Assembly (NCBI RefSeq): GCF_001307275.1 | Contig: NZ_CP012831.1 | Location: 6,812,501 to 6,876,500 of the forward strand | Source: Pseudomonas fluorescens | Lineage (GTDB): Bacteria > Pseudomonadota > Gammaproteobacteria > Pseudomonadales > Pseudomonadaceae | Reading direction: 5' to 3' | DNA: 64,000 nucleotides | Shown here: piece by piece, positions 24,282 to 32,917 of the stretch | Position numbering within the stretch: position 1 is the stretch's first letter | Layout of the letters: each line of letters opens with the position of its first letter | Notes under the pieces: model-generated | Databases searched by the model: none | Told to the model about the DNA's origin: nothing | The model's input: only the letters and a program-made list of their open reading frames with translations | Position numbers and translations under genes: made by a program

Positions 24282-25702
24282 GTCGTTCACTTGCCATCAG
24301 CAACACCACAGCGCAATTTGACAACGGCGCATTTTTCAATCTGCTCGAACGCAGCGTCGCCTTGCACACCGAAAGCCAGGCAACGGACAGCCAGCCCGAG
24401 TTGTATCGCTACCTCCATGAGTTCATCACCCCGCATGTCGAGGCGATGGGCTTCAGCGTCAAGATCTATGACAACCCGGTGGCAGAGCGCGGTCCTTTCA
24501 TGATCGCCACCCGCATCGAGCATCCGGAACTGCCGACCGTGCTCAGCTACGGCCACGGTGATGTGGTGCGCGGCTATGAAGCCCAATGGCGTGAAGGCCT
24601 GTCGCCGTGGCAAGTCATTGCCGAGGGCGATCGCTGGTACGGCCGCGGCACGGCGGATAACAAAGGCCAGCACCTGATCAACCTGACCGCGCTGGAGCAA
24701 ACGCTCAAGGCTCGCGACGGCAAGCTGGGGTTCAACGTCAAGCTGCTGCTGGAAATGGGCGAAGAAGAAGGCTCGCCGGGCTTGAACGCGTTCTGTGCCG
24801 CCCACAGTGAAGAGCTCGCGGCGGATATTTTCATCGCCTCGGACGGCCCACGCCTGGCGGCATCTCGACCGACGATTTTTCTCGGCTCACGGGGGGTGTT
24901 CAACTTCGAGCTGGTGGTCAATCTGCGCGAAGGCGCCCATCACTCTGGCAACTGGGGCGGGTTGCTGGCCAACCCCGGGATCATTCTGGCCAATGCCATC
25001 GCGAGCATGGTCGATGAGCACGGTCGGGTGAAAGTGGCGGGCCTGATGCCCGAGACACTGCCTGAACCGGTTCGCCAGGCACTGGCCGATATTGAGGTGG
25101 GTGGCGGACCGGGCGATCCGGAAATCGACGCCAACTGGGGTAACCCCGAGCTCTCCCTGAGCGAAAAGGTGTTCGGCTGGAACACCCTCGACGTCATCGC
25201 CTTCAAGACCGGCAACCCGGACGCCCCCGTGCATGCGATCCCCGGCAAGGCCAATGCCCACTGCCATATCCGTTTCGTGGTGAACAGCGACTACACGACC
25301 TTTATCCCGGCCGTGCGTGCCCACCTGGATGCTCATGGTTTCAACAATGTCGAGGTCAAGCAAAGCCACGTCGAGGTGATGCATGCCACTCGGCTGGACC
25401 CGCAAAGCCCGTGGGTCAATTGGGCGCTCGGCTCCTTGGCCCAGACCACCGGCAAAAAACCCGCGCTGCTGCCGAACCTCGGTGGCTCGCTGCCCAACGA
25501 TGTGTTCGCCGACGTGCTCGGCCTGCCAACCTTGTGGGTGCCGCACTCGTACCCGGCCTGCTCGCAACATGCGCCGAACGAGCACTTGCTGGCACCGGTG
25601 GTCAAGGAAAGCCTGCAAATCATGGCCGGGCTGTTCTGGGACCTGGGCAACGACGCGGCACGCCTGACCCAGGAACATCAGTTGCGGGAGCAGGCGCAAT
25701 GA
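24278..25702 (+). CDS. M20-family metallopeptidase, larger type
   Basis: 474 aa from the ATG at 24278 (ATGA overlap with the ATPase gene). Metal ligands and catalytic residues expected of M20 enzymes are present: His93-x-Asp95 (GHGDVV), Asp127 (GTADNKG) and the Glu pair in MGEEEGS (about 162-164). The dimerisation insert follows. Family members hydrolyse dipeptides and N-acyl amino acids in the cytosol. The neighbours argue that it cleaves the substrate brought in by the ABC importer. Its stop overlaps the next M20 gene. Confidence 0.87.
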   Translation: MSRSLAISNTTAQFDNGAFFNLLERSVALHTESQATDSQPELYRYLHEFITPHVEAMGFSVKIYDNPVAERGPFMIATRIEHPELPTVLSYGHGDVVRGYEAQWREGLSPWQVIAEGDRWYGRGTADNKGQHLINLTALEQTLKARDGKLGFNVKLLLEMGEEEGSPGLNAFCAAHSEELAADIFIASDGPRLAASRPTIFLGSRGVFNFELVVNLREGAHHSGNWGGLLANPGIILANAIASMVDEHGRVKVAGLMPETLPEPVRQALADIEVGGGPGDPEIDANWGNPELSLSEKVFGWNTLDVIAFKTGNPDAPVHAIPGKANAHCHIRFVVNSDYTTFIPAVRAHLDAHGFNNVEVKQSHVEVMHATRLDPQSPWVNWALGSLAQTTGKKPALLPNLGGSLPNDVFADVLGLPTLWVPHSYPACSQHAPNEHLLAPVVKESLQIMAGLFWDLGNDAARLTQEHQLREQAQ

Positions 25703-26853
25703 ATACCACGCCACAACAGGCGCTGGACTGGCTTGCCGACCAGCGCCCCGCCATGGAAGCGTTGCTGCAGCGTATCGTCGACACCGACTCCAACAGCTAT
25801 GACAAGGCCGGCGTCGACGCGGTGGGCGCGCTGCTCGCGGCAGAACTGGAAGCCGACGGCATCCTGCTCAAGCGCATGCCGGTCGATGGTTTTGGCGACG
25901 TGATGCTCGCCGAAGTGCCAGGCGAACCTGGAAAGCCGGTGTTGCTGCTGGGCCATCGCGACACGGTATTCCCCAAAGGCACCACCACGACGCGCGGCTA
26001 CAGCTGCGATGGCAACCTTGCCTATGGCCCCGGCGTCGCCGACATGAAAGGCGGCCTGGTGCTCAATTGCTTTGCGCTCAAGGCGCTCAAGCGCGCCGGC
26101 CAGTTGCCCTATCCGGTGCAGGTCCTGTACACCGGTGACGAAGAAATCGGCTCCGGCAGCGCCAGGACCCATATCGAACAGGCAGCCCGTGCCGCCCGCG
26201 CCGTGCTCAATACCGAACCCGGCCGGGCCAGTGGCAACGTGGTCAGCGCACGCAAAGGCGGCGCCACGCTGATCATCGAAGTCTTCGGGCGCGCGGCGCA
26301 TGCCGGGGTCAACCATGCCGACGGCGCCAGCGCCATCGAGGCCCTGGCACGCAAGATCGTCAAGCTCCATGCCTTGACCGATTACTCGACAGGCATCACG
26401 ACTAATGTGGGCCTGATATCCGGGGGCACATCCAGCAACACCGTCGCACCGAGCGCCTCGGCCCGGCTGGACGTGCGCTTCATCGAACTCAAGCACTGGG
26501 ATCAAATCCTTACCGCAATCCTGGCCATCGTCGCCGAAGAAGAACTGATCGGCACCCATGCCATCCTCAAGGAAGCGACCACCTTTCTACCGATGGAAGC
26601 CCGTCACAGCGAACGATTGCTGCACATCTACCAACAAAAAGCCCTGGCACTGGGTTTCAGCGTCGAAGGCGAGTTCACCGGCGGTTGTGCCGACTCCGGG
26701 TTCACCGCCAGCCTGGGCATTCCAACCCTGTGTGGCCTCGGGCCGGTGGGTGGCAAGGTCCATACCGATCGCGAATACCTGGAACTGGACACGCTGGTGC
26801 CACGCGCCCAGGCGTTGGTAGCGACCATCCTGGCTGTTGGCGAGAGCAGTTGA
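25699..26853 (+). CDS. M20-family metallopeptidase, glutamate carboxypeptidase-like
   Basis: 384 aa; the ATG at 25699 overlaps the upstream stop. Residues expected for the CPG2/ArgE fold are His86-x-Asp88 (GHRDTV), bridging Asp115 (VADMKGG) and the catalytic Glu pair 148-149 (TGDEEIGS); a C-terminal His in GKVHTDREY completes the set. CPG2 proper removes C-terminal glutamate from folates, but this branch is broad. No signal peptide is seen, so it acts in the cytosol, unlike secreted CPG2. Two different M20 hydrolases in one importer operon suggest stepwise breakdown of one imported compound. Confidence 0.87.
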   Translation: MNTTPQQALDWLADQRPAMEALLQRIVDTDSNSYDKAGVDAVGALLAAELEADGILLKRMPVDGFGDVMLAEVPGEPGKPVLLLGHRDTVFPKGTTTTRGYSCDGNLAYGPGVADMKGGLVLNCFALKALKRAGQLPYPVQVLYTGDEEIGSGSARTHIEQAARAARAVLNTEPGRASGNVVSARKGGATLIIEVFGRAAHAGVNHADGASAIEALARKIVKLHALTDYSTGITTNVGLISGGTSSNTVAPSASARLDVRFIELKHWDQILTAILAIVAEEELIGTHAILKEATTFLPMEARHSERLLHIYQQKALALGFSVEGEFTGGCADSGFTASLGIPTLCGLGPVGGKVHTDREYLELDTLVPRAQALVATILAVGESS

Positions 26854-27401
26854 GATAACGGGGCGTCGAGATCAAAGTCCAAAGTAAGAACACGAGCAGG
26901 ATACACGTCCAGCCTCTATGTAGCCGGACCACCGCTATCGCGAGCAAGCTCGCTCCCACAGGGGGTTGCGGGTGCCCACAGCATCTGCACACGCCACAAA
27001 AACCTGTGGGAGCGAGCTTGCTCGCGATGAGGCCAGCCAGCCAACATCCCTGTAACTGAACCACCGCCTTCGCGAGCAAGCTCGACATCCCTGTGACCGA
27101 ACCACCGCCATCGCGAGCAAGCTCGCTCCCACATGGATTCGCGGGTGGTCACAGCATCCGCACACGCCACAAAAACCTGTGGGAGCGAGCTTGCTCGCGA
27201 TGAGGCCAGCCAGCCAACATCCCTGTAACTGAACCACCGCCTTCGCGAGCAAGCTCGCTCCCACATGGATTCGCGGGTGGTCACAGCATCTGCACACGCC
27301 ACAAAAACCTGTGGGAGCGAGCTTGCTCGCGATGAGGCCAGCAAGCCCAACATCCCTGTGACTGAACCACCGCCTTCGCGAGCAGGATGAAGCCGGCGGC
27401 C
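26854..27401. other. Gene-free region holding the REP array
   Basis: Apart from the tandem REP units, the only sequence here is about 75 bases after the M20 stop and 14 bases before the E1 stop. Open frames across it are products of the repeats. Confidence 0.7.
26928..27387. repeat. Tandem REP/BIME array, 132-bp period
   Basis: Units start at about 26928, 27060 (only 41 bp left), 27101, 27233 and 27366 (cut after about 20 bp). Each full unit holds a forward REP core (GCGAGCAAGCTCGCTCCCAC), a 50-60-base spacer containing ACAGCATCTGCACACGCCAC, and the inverted REP core, then GGCCAGCCAGCCAACATCCC. The short units are clean internal deletions. The array separates the convergent M20 gene and the acd-operon end and may block transcript read-through from both sides. 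Confidence 0.9.
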
Positions 27402-30098
27402 TCAAGCGTCCCAAGGGGCCACGGCGTCAACGTCAATGGCGTAACGTTCGATGGCCTCGGCACAGACACTGGCATCCAGACGCCCCTCATGCACCAGGGA
27501 GGTCAGCGCACTCAGGACGATCTGGTGGCGGTCCACTTCGAAGAACCTGCGCAGTTGGCTGCGGGTATCGCTGCGGCCAAATCCATCGGTGCCGAGTACC
27601 GTGTAACGGGCATCGAGATAACTGGCGATCAATTGCGGCAAGGCGCGCACGTAGTCCGTGCACGCAATGATCGGTACCGAGTCGTTGAGCGACGCCTGGA
27701 CATGGCTGCGGCGCGAAGGTTGTCCAGGATGCAATCGATTCCAGCGCTCCACTTCCCGTGCCTCCCGGGCCAACTCGGTAAAGCTGGTAACGCTCCAGAC
27801 CTGACTGTCGATCCCCCAATCGCTCGCCAGCAACCCGGCGGCGGCAATCACTTCGCGCAGGATCGCGCCGGAACCCAACAGCTGAACACGTCCACGGGCA
27901 TCCTCGACTTCATGCCGGGCAAACAGATACATGCCCTTGATAATGGCCTGTTCGACGCCTTCAGGAAGGGTGGGCTGCGGGTAGTTCTCGTTCATCAGGG
28001 TGACGTAGTAAAACTCGTCGACCTGGCGCTCCAGCATCTGGCGCATGCCGTGATCCAGGATCACCGCGAACTCGCCGGCGAATGCCGGATCGTAAGCCCG
28101 ACAATTGGGGACCATCGCCGCCATCAGATGACTGTTGCCGTCCTGATGCTGCAGGCCTTCGCCACCCAATGTCGTGCGGCCTGCGGTGGCACCGAGCAGA
28201 AAACCGCGGGCCCGTTGATCCGCCGCCGCCCAGATCAAGTCGCCGATGCGCTGGAAGCCGAACATCGAGTAATAGATGTAGAACGGCAGCATCGGCAAAC
28301 CATGTACCGAATAGCTGGTCGCCGCTGCAACCCAGGAACTGATGGCGCCGGCCTCGCTGATGCCCTCTTCGAGAATCTGCCCGTCCAGGGCTTCCCGATA
28401 ACTGAGGATCGAACCAATGTCCTCCGGCTCATAACGCTGCCCCACGCTGGAGTAGATGCCGATCTGCTTGAACAGGCTGGCCATGCCGAACGTACGCGCT
28501 TCATCCGCCACGATCGGCACGATGCGCGGGCCCAGTTGCTTGTCCCGGAGCAAACCGCTGAGCATCCGCACGAAGGCCATGGTGGTGGACATTTCCTTGC
28601 CTTGGGCGGCGACGGCGAACCCGGCATAGCTGTCTACATCAGGCACGGCCAATGACTCGCTGGCCGAAGGTCGCGCCGGCATGTAGCCGCCCAACGCCCG
28701 GCGACGTGCATGCAGGTAGCGCATTTCCGCGCTGTCGTCGCTCGGCTTGAAGAAGCTCAGGGAGGTGGCCTGTTCATCGGTCAACGGCAGGTTGAAACGG
28801 TTGCGGAACGCGATCAACGCCTCATTATCGAGCTTCTTCTGCTGGTGCACGGTCATCTTGCCCTGCCCGGCGTCACCCATGCCGAAGCCCTTCTTGGTCT
28901 GGGCCAGGATGACCGTAGGTCCCTTGCCCTCGAGCATTGCGCTTTGATACGCGGCAAAGATTTTCACCAGGTCATGACCACCGCGCTTGAGCCGGTCGAT
29001 CTGCTCGTCGGTCAGGCCGTGGGCCAAATCCGCCAGGGCTTCGTCCTGGCCGAAGAAATGCTCACGGTTGAAGCGCCCATCCTTGGCCGCGAACGTCTGG
29101 AACTGGCCATCGACCGTGGCCGACAATGCCCGGACCAACGCGCCGTCTTTATCCCGGGCAAACAATCTGTCCCAGTCGGAACCCCACACCAGTTTGATCA
29201 CGTTCCAGCCCGCGCCGCCGAACAACGCCTCGAGCTCGTCGATGATGCGACCGTTGCCACGCACCGGGCCGTCCAGGCGCTGGAGGTTGCAGTTGACCAC
29301 CCAGACCAGGTTATCCAGCCCTTCGCGCGCCGCCAGGGTCAGCGCCGACATGCTTTCCGGCTCATCCATTTCACCGTCGCCAAACACCCCCCAGACGGTT
29401 CGCCCCGAGGTCTTTTGCAGGCCGCGGTGCTCCAGGTAACGCATGAAACGCGCCTGGTAGATCGAGCTGATCGGACCGATCCCCATGGAGCCCGTCGGGA
29501 ACTGCCAGAAGTCCGGCATCAACCAGGGATGCGGATAACTCGACAACCCCCGGGCGCCATTGGCGCGCGCGCCGATCTCTTGTCGATAGTGCTGCAGATC
29601 CTTTTCTTCCAGGCGTCCCTCGAGGAACGCCCGGGCATAGACGCCTGGCGCCGAGTGCGGCTGGTAGAACACCAGATCACCGCCGCCGGTTGGGGTGCGC
29701 GCCTTGAAGAAGTGATTGAAGCCCACTTCAAACAGATCCGCCGCGCTGGCATAACTGGCGATGTGTCCGCCCAACTCCCCATAGGCGTGATTGGCCCGGG
29801 CGACCATCGCCAGGGCATTCCAGCGCATGATCGATGCCAGACGCTCTTCGATGGCCAGGTCCCCGGGAAACACCGGTTGCCGCTCAACGCTGATGGTATT
29901 GATGTAAGGGGTGCCATAGCTGGGCCGCCAGCCGATGGCCGAAGTGCTTGCCACGGCCAGCAGCATGTCGAGGATCTGTTTGGCCCGGTCCGTGCCACCG
30001 TGGGCTGCGACCGACAGCAAGGCCTCGCGCCACTCGGCCATTTCTTCATCCTCAACAGCCTGGACCGGCCATTGGGCATGGGGATTGGACAGGTTCAT
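27402..30098 (-). CDS. AceE-type 2-oxoacid dehydrogenase E1 (MdeB-like)
   Basis: 898 aa, the size of homodimeric pyruvate dehydrogenase E1. The start at 30098 follows GGAG and overlaps the stop of the upstream small gene (ATGA); the frame extends further but only across that gene. The thiamine-diphosphate motif GDGEMDEPESM and the block SSYPHPWLMPDFWQFPTGSM are AceE-like. It is not beside E2/E3 genes. It lies at the end of a set headed by ACC deaminase, which makes 2-oxobutyrate. P. putida MdeB, an AceE homologue beside methionine gamma-lyase, is described as acting on 2-oxobutyrate. Oxidation of 2-oxobutyrate to propionyl-CoA is therefore the likely job here; a simple second pyruvate E1 is the alternative. 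Confidence 0.85.
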   Translation of the reverse strand: MNLSNPHAQWPVQAVEDEEMAEWREALLSVAAHGGTDRAKQILDMLLAVASTSAIGWRPSYGTPYINTISVERQPVFPGDLAIEERLASIMRWNALAMVARANHAYGELGGHIASYASAADLFEVGFNHFFKARTPTGGGDLVFYQPHSAPGVYARAFLEGRLEEKDLQHYRQEIGARANGARGLSSYPHPWLMPDFWQFPTGSMGIGPISSIYQARFMRYLEHRGLQKTSGRTVWGVFGDGEMDEPESMSALTLAAREGLDNLVWVVNCNLQRLDGPVRGNGRIIDELEALFGGAGWNVIKLVWGSDWDRLFARDKDGALVRALSATVDGQFQTFAAKDGRFNREHFFGQDEALADLAHGLTDEQIDRLKRGGHDLVKIFAAYQSAMLEGKGPTVILAQTKKGFGMGDAGQGKMTVHQQKKLDNEALIAFRNRFNLPLTDEQATSLSFFKPSDDSAEMRYLHARRRALGGYMPARPSASESLAVPDVDSYAGFAVAAQGKEMSTTMAFVRMLSGLLRDKQLGPRIVPIVADEARTFGMASLFKQIGIYSSVGQRYEPEDIGSILSYREALDGQILEEGISEAGAISSWVAAATSYSVHGLPMLPFYIYYSMFGFQRIGDLIWAAADQRARGFLLGATAGRTTLGGEGLQHQDGNSHLMAAMVPNCRAYDPAFAGEFAVILDHGMRQMLERQVDEFYYVTLMNENYPQPTLPEGVEQAIIKGMYLFARHEVEDARGRVQLLGSGAILREVIAAAGLLASDWGIDSQVWSVTSFTELAREAREVERWNRLHPGQPSRRSHVQASLNDSVPIIACTDYVRALPQLIASYLDARYTVLGTDGFGRSDTRSQLRRFFEVDRHQIVLSALTSLVHEGRLDASVCAEAIERYAIDVDAVAPWDA

Positions 30099-30517
30099 AG
30101 GCAACTCCTGCAGGTGTCGGGTATCGCTTCGAGATGGCGCGAATGGCTTCCTCGGGCGAGGCTTTTGACTTGCTCTACCGCGGCAATGACGGAGCGCTCG
30201 GCTGCCTCGTCTGGTGCGACCGGGTAGAGGCATGGCTGGCCAATGGAAAGGTCGTGCAAGACGTGCTCATCCAGTTCACCGAGCACCACAAAACAGTAGT
30301 CACTCTTGGCCATTTGCACGCCAACCAGCTTGCCATTCACGGTGTTCACTGTATCGACATGGATCAACGCAACATTGTCAAAACAGCTGAACCCCTGATG
30401 GATCAAATCAATATGATCGCTATCGAGTCCGCTCACGATGACCACGATACGCGTACAACTGGAAGGCTCGCGCATCCACTTCATTGCGTGGATACGCCCC
30501 TCGGCGGTTCGGCTCAT
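30095..30517 (-). CDS. Unknown small protein A of the acd operon
   Basis: 140 aa from the ATG at 30517 (AAAGG upstream); an ATG at 30484 is an alternative start. No recognised family, signal peptide or membrane helix. The block WMREPSSCTRIVVIVSGL, then FDNVALIHVDT, resembles the start of the next-upstream gene product (WIKEPS...VVIVTSAAL...WDQVAYLAV), and both end with a charged helix containing a (K/R)SLA motif, so the two look like diverged paralogues. Its stop overlaps the E1 start, which argues for tight coupling to 2-oxoacid oxidation. Function unknown. Confidence 0.6.
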   Translation of the reverse strand: MSRTAEGRIHAMKWMREPSSCTRIVVIVSGLDSDHIDLIHQGFSCFDNVALIHVDTVNTVNGKLVGVQMAKSDYCFVVLGELDEHVLHDLSIGQPCLYPVAPDEAAERSVIAAVEQVKSLARGSHSRHLEAIPDTCRSCL

Positions 30518-30563
30518 AAGCGTTGCCTTTCTGGTTTCAACAGGCGAATTGACGAGGACTGGT

Positions 30564-31022
30564 TTAAATGACGCCGCGCGCCTGCAGCACGCTTTTGGCC
30601 AGACTCCGGGTCGCCGATAGCACCTCTTCCACCTGTCGATCCATCGCCGCAGTGGATGAGGCGATCGTTCCCAGTTCGACGACGCGCAGCGGGTGGCCGC
30701 AGACGGATCCCAGCCAGGTCAGGCCAGGCACCGTGCCGACTTCCAGCAGAAAGCTGCCGTGGGGGACGCAGCGCAACAGTTGGCTGGCATAACACGCGTC
30801 GCCCCCGGCGGACGGCTCCGGGCTGGAGCCGACCCGCAGCCAGTCGACCAGCAACGCCTCGGATTGCTTGACGGCCAGATAAGCCACCTGGTCCCAGTCA
30901 TCTATCGTCACGTGCAGCTTGTCGATCATGTATTTGGGCAATGCGGCGCTGGTCACGATGACCACCCCGGCGTCCGCCGAAGGTTCCTTGATCCAGACTG
31001 CGGATTGCGATATCGCATGCAT
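30564..31022 (-). CDS. Unknown small protein B of the acd operon
   Basis: 152 aa from the ATG at 31022, which follows GGGAG with good spacing. No recognised family. It has alternating hydrophobic strands (AGVVIVTSAALPKYMI, FLLEVGTVPGLTWLGSVCG) and a C-terminal helix (EEVLSATRSLAKSVL). The overall order matches protein A downstream, with an extra mid-section. It lies between acdS (135 bases upstream) and protein A (46 bases downstream), all on one strand. The fold suggests a small alpha/beta domain; binding of a substrate or cofactor would be a guess. Confidence 0.6.
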   Translation of the reverse strand: MHAISQSAVWIKEPSADAGVVIVTSAALPKYMIDKLHVTIDDWDQVAYLAVKQSEALLVDWLRVGSSPEPSAGGDACYASQLLRCVPHGSFLLEVGTVPGLTWLGSVCGHPLRVVELGTIASSTAAMDRQVEEVLSATRSLAKSVLQARGVI

Positions 31023-31157
31023 GGCGGTACTCCCAGCGGTTGGGTTGCAACGCTCGCTCCGAGCGGCGATCCGAGGATGAGGCCGTGACATTCAATATGA
31101 ATGCCAACTGCCCCACCGCTTCGTGAGCAGGCGCCGCCTACAGGTCATTGCCGCGAA

Positions 31158-32174
31158 TCAGCCGTTGCGGAACAGGAAGCTGTAGGCATTCAGCGCAGGC
31201 GCCCCGCCCAAGTGCGCGTAAAGCACTTTCGAGCCTTCGGGGAACTCGCCACGACGGACCATTTCAATCATCCCGTGCATGGATTTTCCTTCGTACACCG
31301 GATCGGTCAGCACACCTTCCAGGCTGCCGCACAGGCGAATGGCTTCCAGCGTACCGTCGTTAGGCAAACCGTATTCCGGATAGGCAAACCGCGTATCGAG
31401 CACCACGTCCTCTTCAGTAATTTCGCGACCCAACTCCACCAGCTCTGCGGTATGCCGGGCGATACGCAGAATCTGTGCCTTGGTTTTCTCTGGCTTGGCC
31501 GAGGCATCAATGCCGATCACGTTCTTCGAACGGCCGTCCGCAGCGAAACCGACGACCATGCCGGCCTGGGTACTGCCAGTCACGGAACAGACCACGATGT
31601 AGTCGAACTTGAAGCCCAGTTGTTTTTCCTGCTCCCGCACTTCCTCGGCAAAGCCGACGAACCCGAGGCCGCCATAGGGATGCTCGGAACAACCCGCCGG
31701 AATCGGAAACGGTTTGCCACCCTGCTCCACGACATCGCTCATGGCCTTTTCCCAACTTGGCCGGATACCAATATCGAAACCTGCTGCGTCCAGTCGTACG
31801 TCAGCCCCCATGATGCGCGACATCTCGATGTTGCCCACCCGGTCATACACCGCGTCGGAATAGTTCACCCAGTTTTCCTGCACCAGCACGCACTTCATGC
31901 CCAAGTGGGCAGCGACTGCAGCGACCTGGCGGGTCTGGTTCGACTGAATGCCACCAATGGAGACCAGGGTATCGCAGCCTTGCTCGATCGCTTCGGGAAT
32001 CAGGTATTCGAGCTTGCGTGTCTTGTTCCCGCCGAAGGCCAGGCCACTGTTGCAGTCTTCACGTTTGGCATACAACTCGACCTTGCCACCCAGATGTTCA
32101 CTGAGACGCTTCAAGGGCGTGATGGGAGAAGGACCGAAGGTCAACGGATAACGTTTAAAACGATTCAGGTTCAT
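31158..32174 (-). CDS. acdS: 1-aminocyclopropane-1-carboxylate deaminase
   Basis: 338 aa, the exact length of Pseudomonas AcdS. The PLP lysine is Lys51 (FGGNKTRK). The residues that separate true ACC deaminase from D-cysteine desulfhydrase are present: Tyr294, Glu295 (DPVYEG) and Leu322 (HLGG). The enzyme opens ACC, the plant ethylene precursor, to 2-oxobutyrate and ammonia, and is typical of root-associated pseudomonads. The start at 32174 follows GAGGAG; a longer open frame upstream crosses the regulatory region and is not used. The divergent gene is an Lrp-type regulator, as known for acdR-acdS. Downstream genes include an AceE-type E1 that could use the 2-oxobutyrate. Confidence 0.96.
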   Translation of the reverse strand: MNLNRFKRYPLTFGPSPITPLKRLSEHLGGKVELYAKREDCNSGLAFGGNKTRKLEYLIPEAIEQGCDTLVSIGGIQSNQTRQVAAVAAHLGMKCVLVQENWVNYSDAVYDRVGNIEMSRIMGADVRLDAAGFDIGIRPSWEKAMSDVVEQGGKPFPIPAGCSEHPYGGLGFVGFAEEVREQEKQLGFKFDYIVVCSVTGSTQAGMVVGFAADGRSKNVIGIDASAKPEKTKAQILRIARHTAELVELGREITEEDVVLDTRFAYPEYGLPNDGTLEAIRLCGSLEGVLTDPVYEGKSMHGMIEMVRRGEFPEGSKVLYAHLGGAPALNAYSFLFRNG

Positions 32175-32191
32175 GACTCTGCTCCTCGATA

Positions 32192-32203
32192 TTGGATATC
32201 CAA
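32192..32203. promoter_or_regulatory. 12-bp palindrome in the acdS leader
   Basis: TTGGATATCCAA is a perfect palindrome 18 bases upstream of the acdS start, next to its RBS. A regulator bound here could block acdS directly. Confidence 0.4.
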
Positions 32204-32312
32204 GCGCCGGACCGAAAGTGAAAGGCCACATTCCAGGCTCTTTCAGGAGGGGCTTCGATGAGTTCAATATTAAGAAGAATTCGAAAAATATGTGTTGCAA
32301 GTTTCTACCACT

Positions 32313-32331
32313 TGGAAAAACATAATTTCCA
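32313..32331. promoter_or_regulatory. Candidate Lrp/AcdR box
   Basis: TGGAAA-N7-TTTCCA is a perfect inverted repeat in the AT-rich acdS-acdR intergenic region, about 40 bases upstream of the acdR start. Lrp-type regulators are known to act from this interval in other pseudomonads. Binding here is inferred. Confidence 0.4.
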
Positions 32332-32372
32332 TGAAAGCACATAAAACATATTTTTAATGCGTGGAATTCGAC

Positions 32373-32882
32373 ATGAAAGCAACAAACACTCACAAGAAGT
32401 CGGCCACTACGGCCCCGGTGCCGCAGCCACTGGATCGAACCGACCGCGCGATTCTCAAGGTCCTGCAACGAGATGCCTCCATCTCCAACGTGGCGCTGGC
32501 AGAGAAGGTGAAACTGAGTGCCCCGGCTTGCCTCAGGCGTGTCGAACGACTCAAGCAGGTCGGCCTGATCAAGGACATCGTCGCACTGCTGGACAATGAA
32601 GCGCTGGATGCGGGGATGGTGGTCTTGATCGGCGTGGTGCTGGACCGCTCCACACCGGAATCCTTCGCAGCCTTCGAGGCGGCCGCACAAAAAGTGTCCG
32701 GCTGCATGGAGTGCCATGTGGTGACGGGGGAATTCGACTACTTCATGTTGATACGAACCAAAGACAGCAACAGCTTCAACCGGCTCCACGCGGAGCAACT
32801 GCTTTACCTGCCCGGGGTTCGCCAGATTCGCTCGTTCATGGGGTTGCGCCAGGTCTTGTCGACCACCCACATTCCCCTTTGA
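32373..32882 (+). CDS. acdR: Lrp/AsnC-family regulator of ACC deaminase
   Basis: 169 aa from the ATG at 32373 (a GTG at 32361 is the alternative). The N-terminal AsnC-type HTH (LDRTDRAILKVLQRDASISN, then KLSAPACLRRVERLKQVGLI) is followed by a RAM ligand-binding domain (HVVTGEFDYFMLIRTKD). The gene is divergent from acdS, the arrangement described for acdR, an Lrp-like activator responding to ACC or leucine. Confidence 0.9.
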   Translation: MKATNTHKKSATTAPVPQPLDRTDRAILKVLQRDASISNVALAEKVKLSAPACLRRVERLKQVGLIKDIVALLDNEALDAGMVVLIGVVLDRSTPESFAAFEAAAQKVSGCMECHVVTGEFDYFMLIRTKDSNSFNRLHAEQLLYLPGVRQIRSFMGLRQVLSTTHIPL

Positions 32883-32917
32883 GGCTCAATCAGGCCGAGC
32901 CGGCATCGGTTCGGTAT

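Noticed and set aside
26928..27387. CRISPR array
   Set aside because: The repeats are long (132 bp) units with internal REP palindromes and conserved, not unique, spacers, and no cas genes are near.
28710..30227. A 505-codon + strand frame
   Set aside because: It is antisense to the AceE-type E1, whose motifs are clear. Its translation has no recognisable features.
32175..32870. N-terminal extension of acdS
   Set aside because: The frame is open to 32870, but the standard 338-aa AcdS start has a good RBS, and the extension would cover the divergent acdR gene and its promoter.
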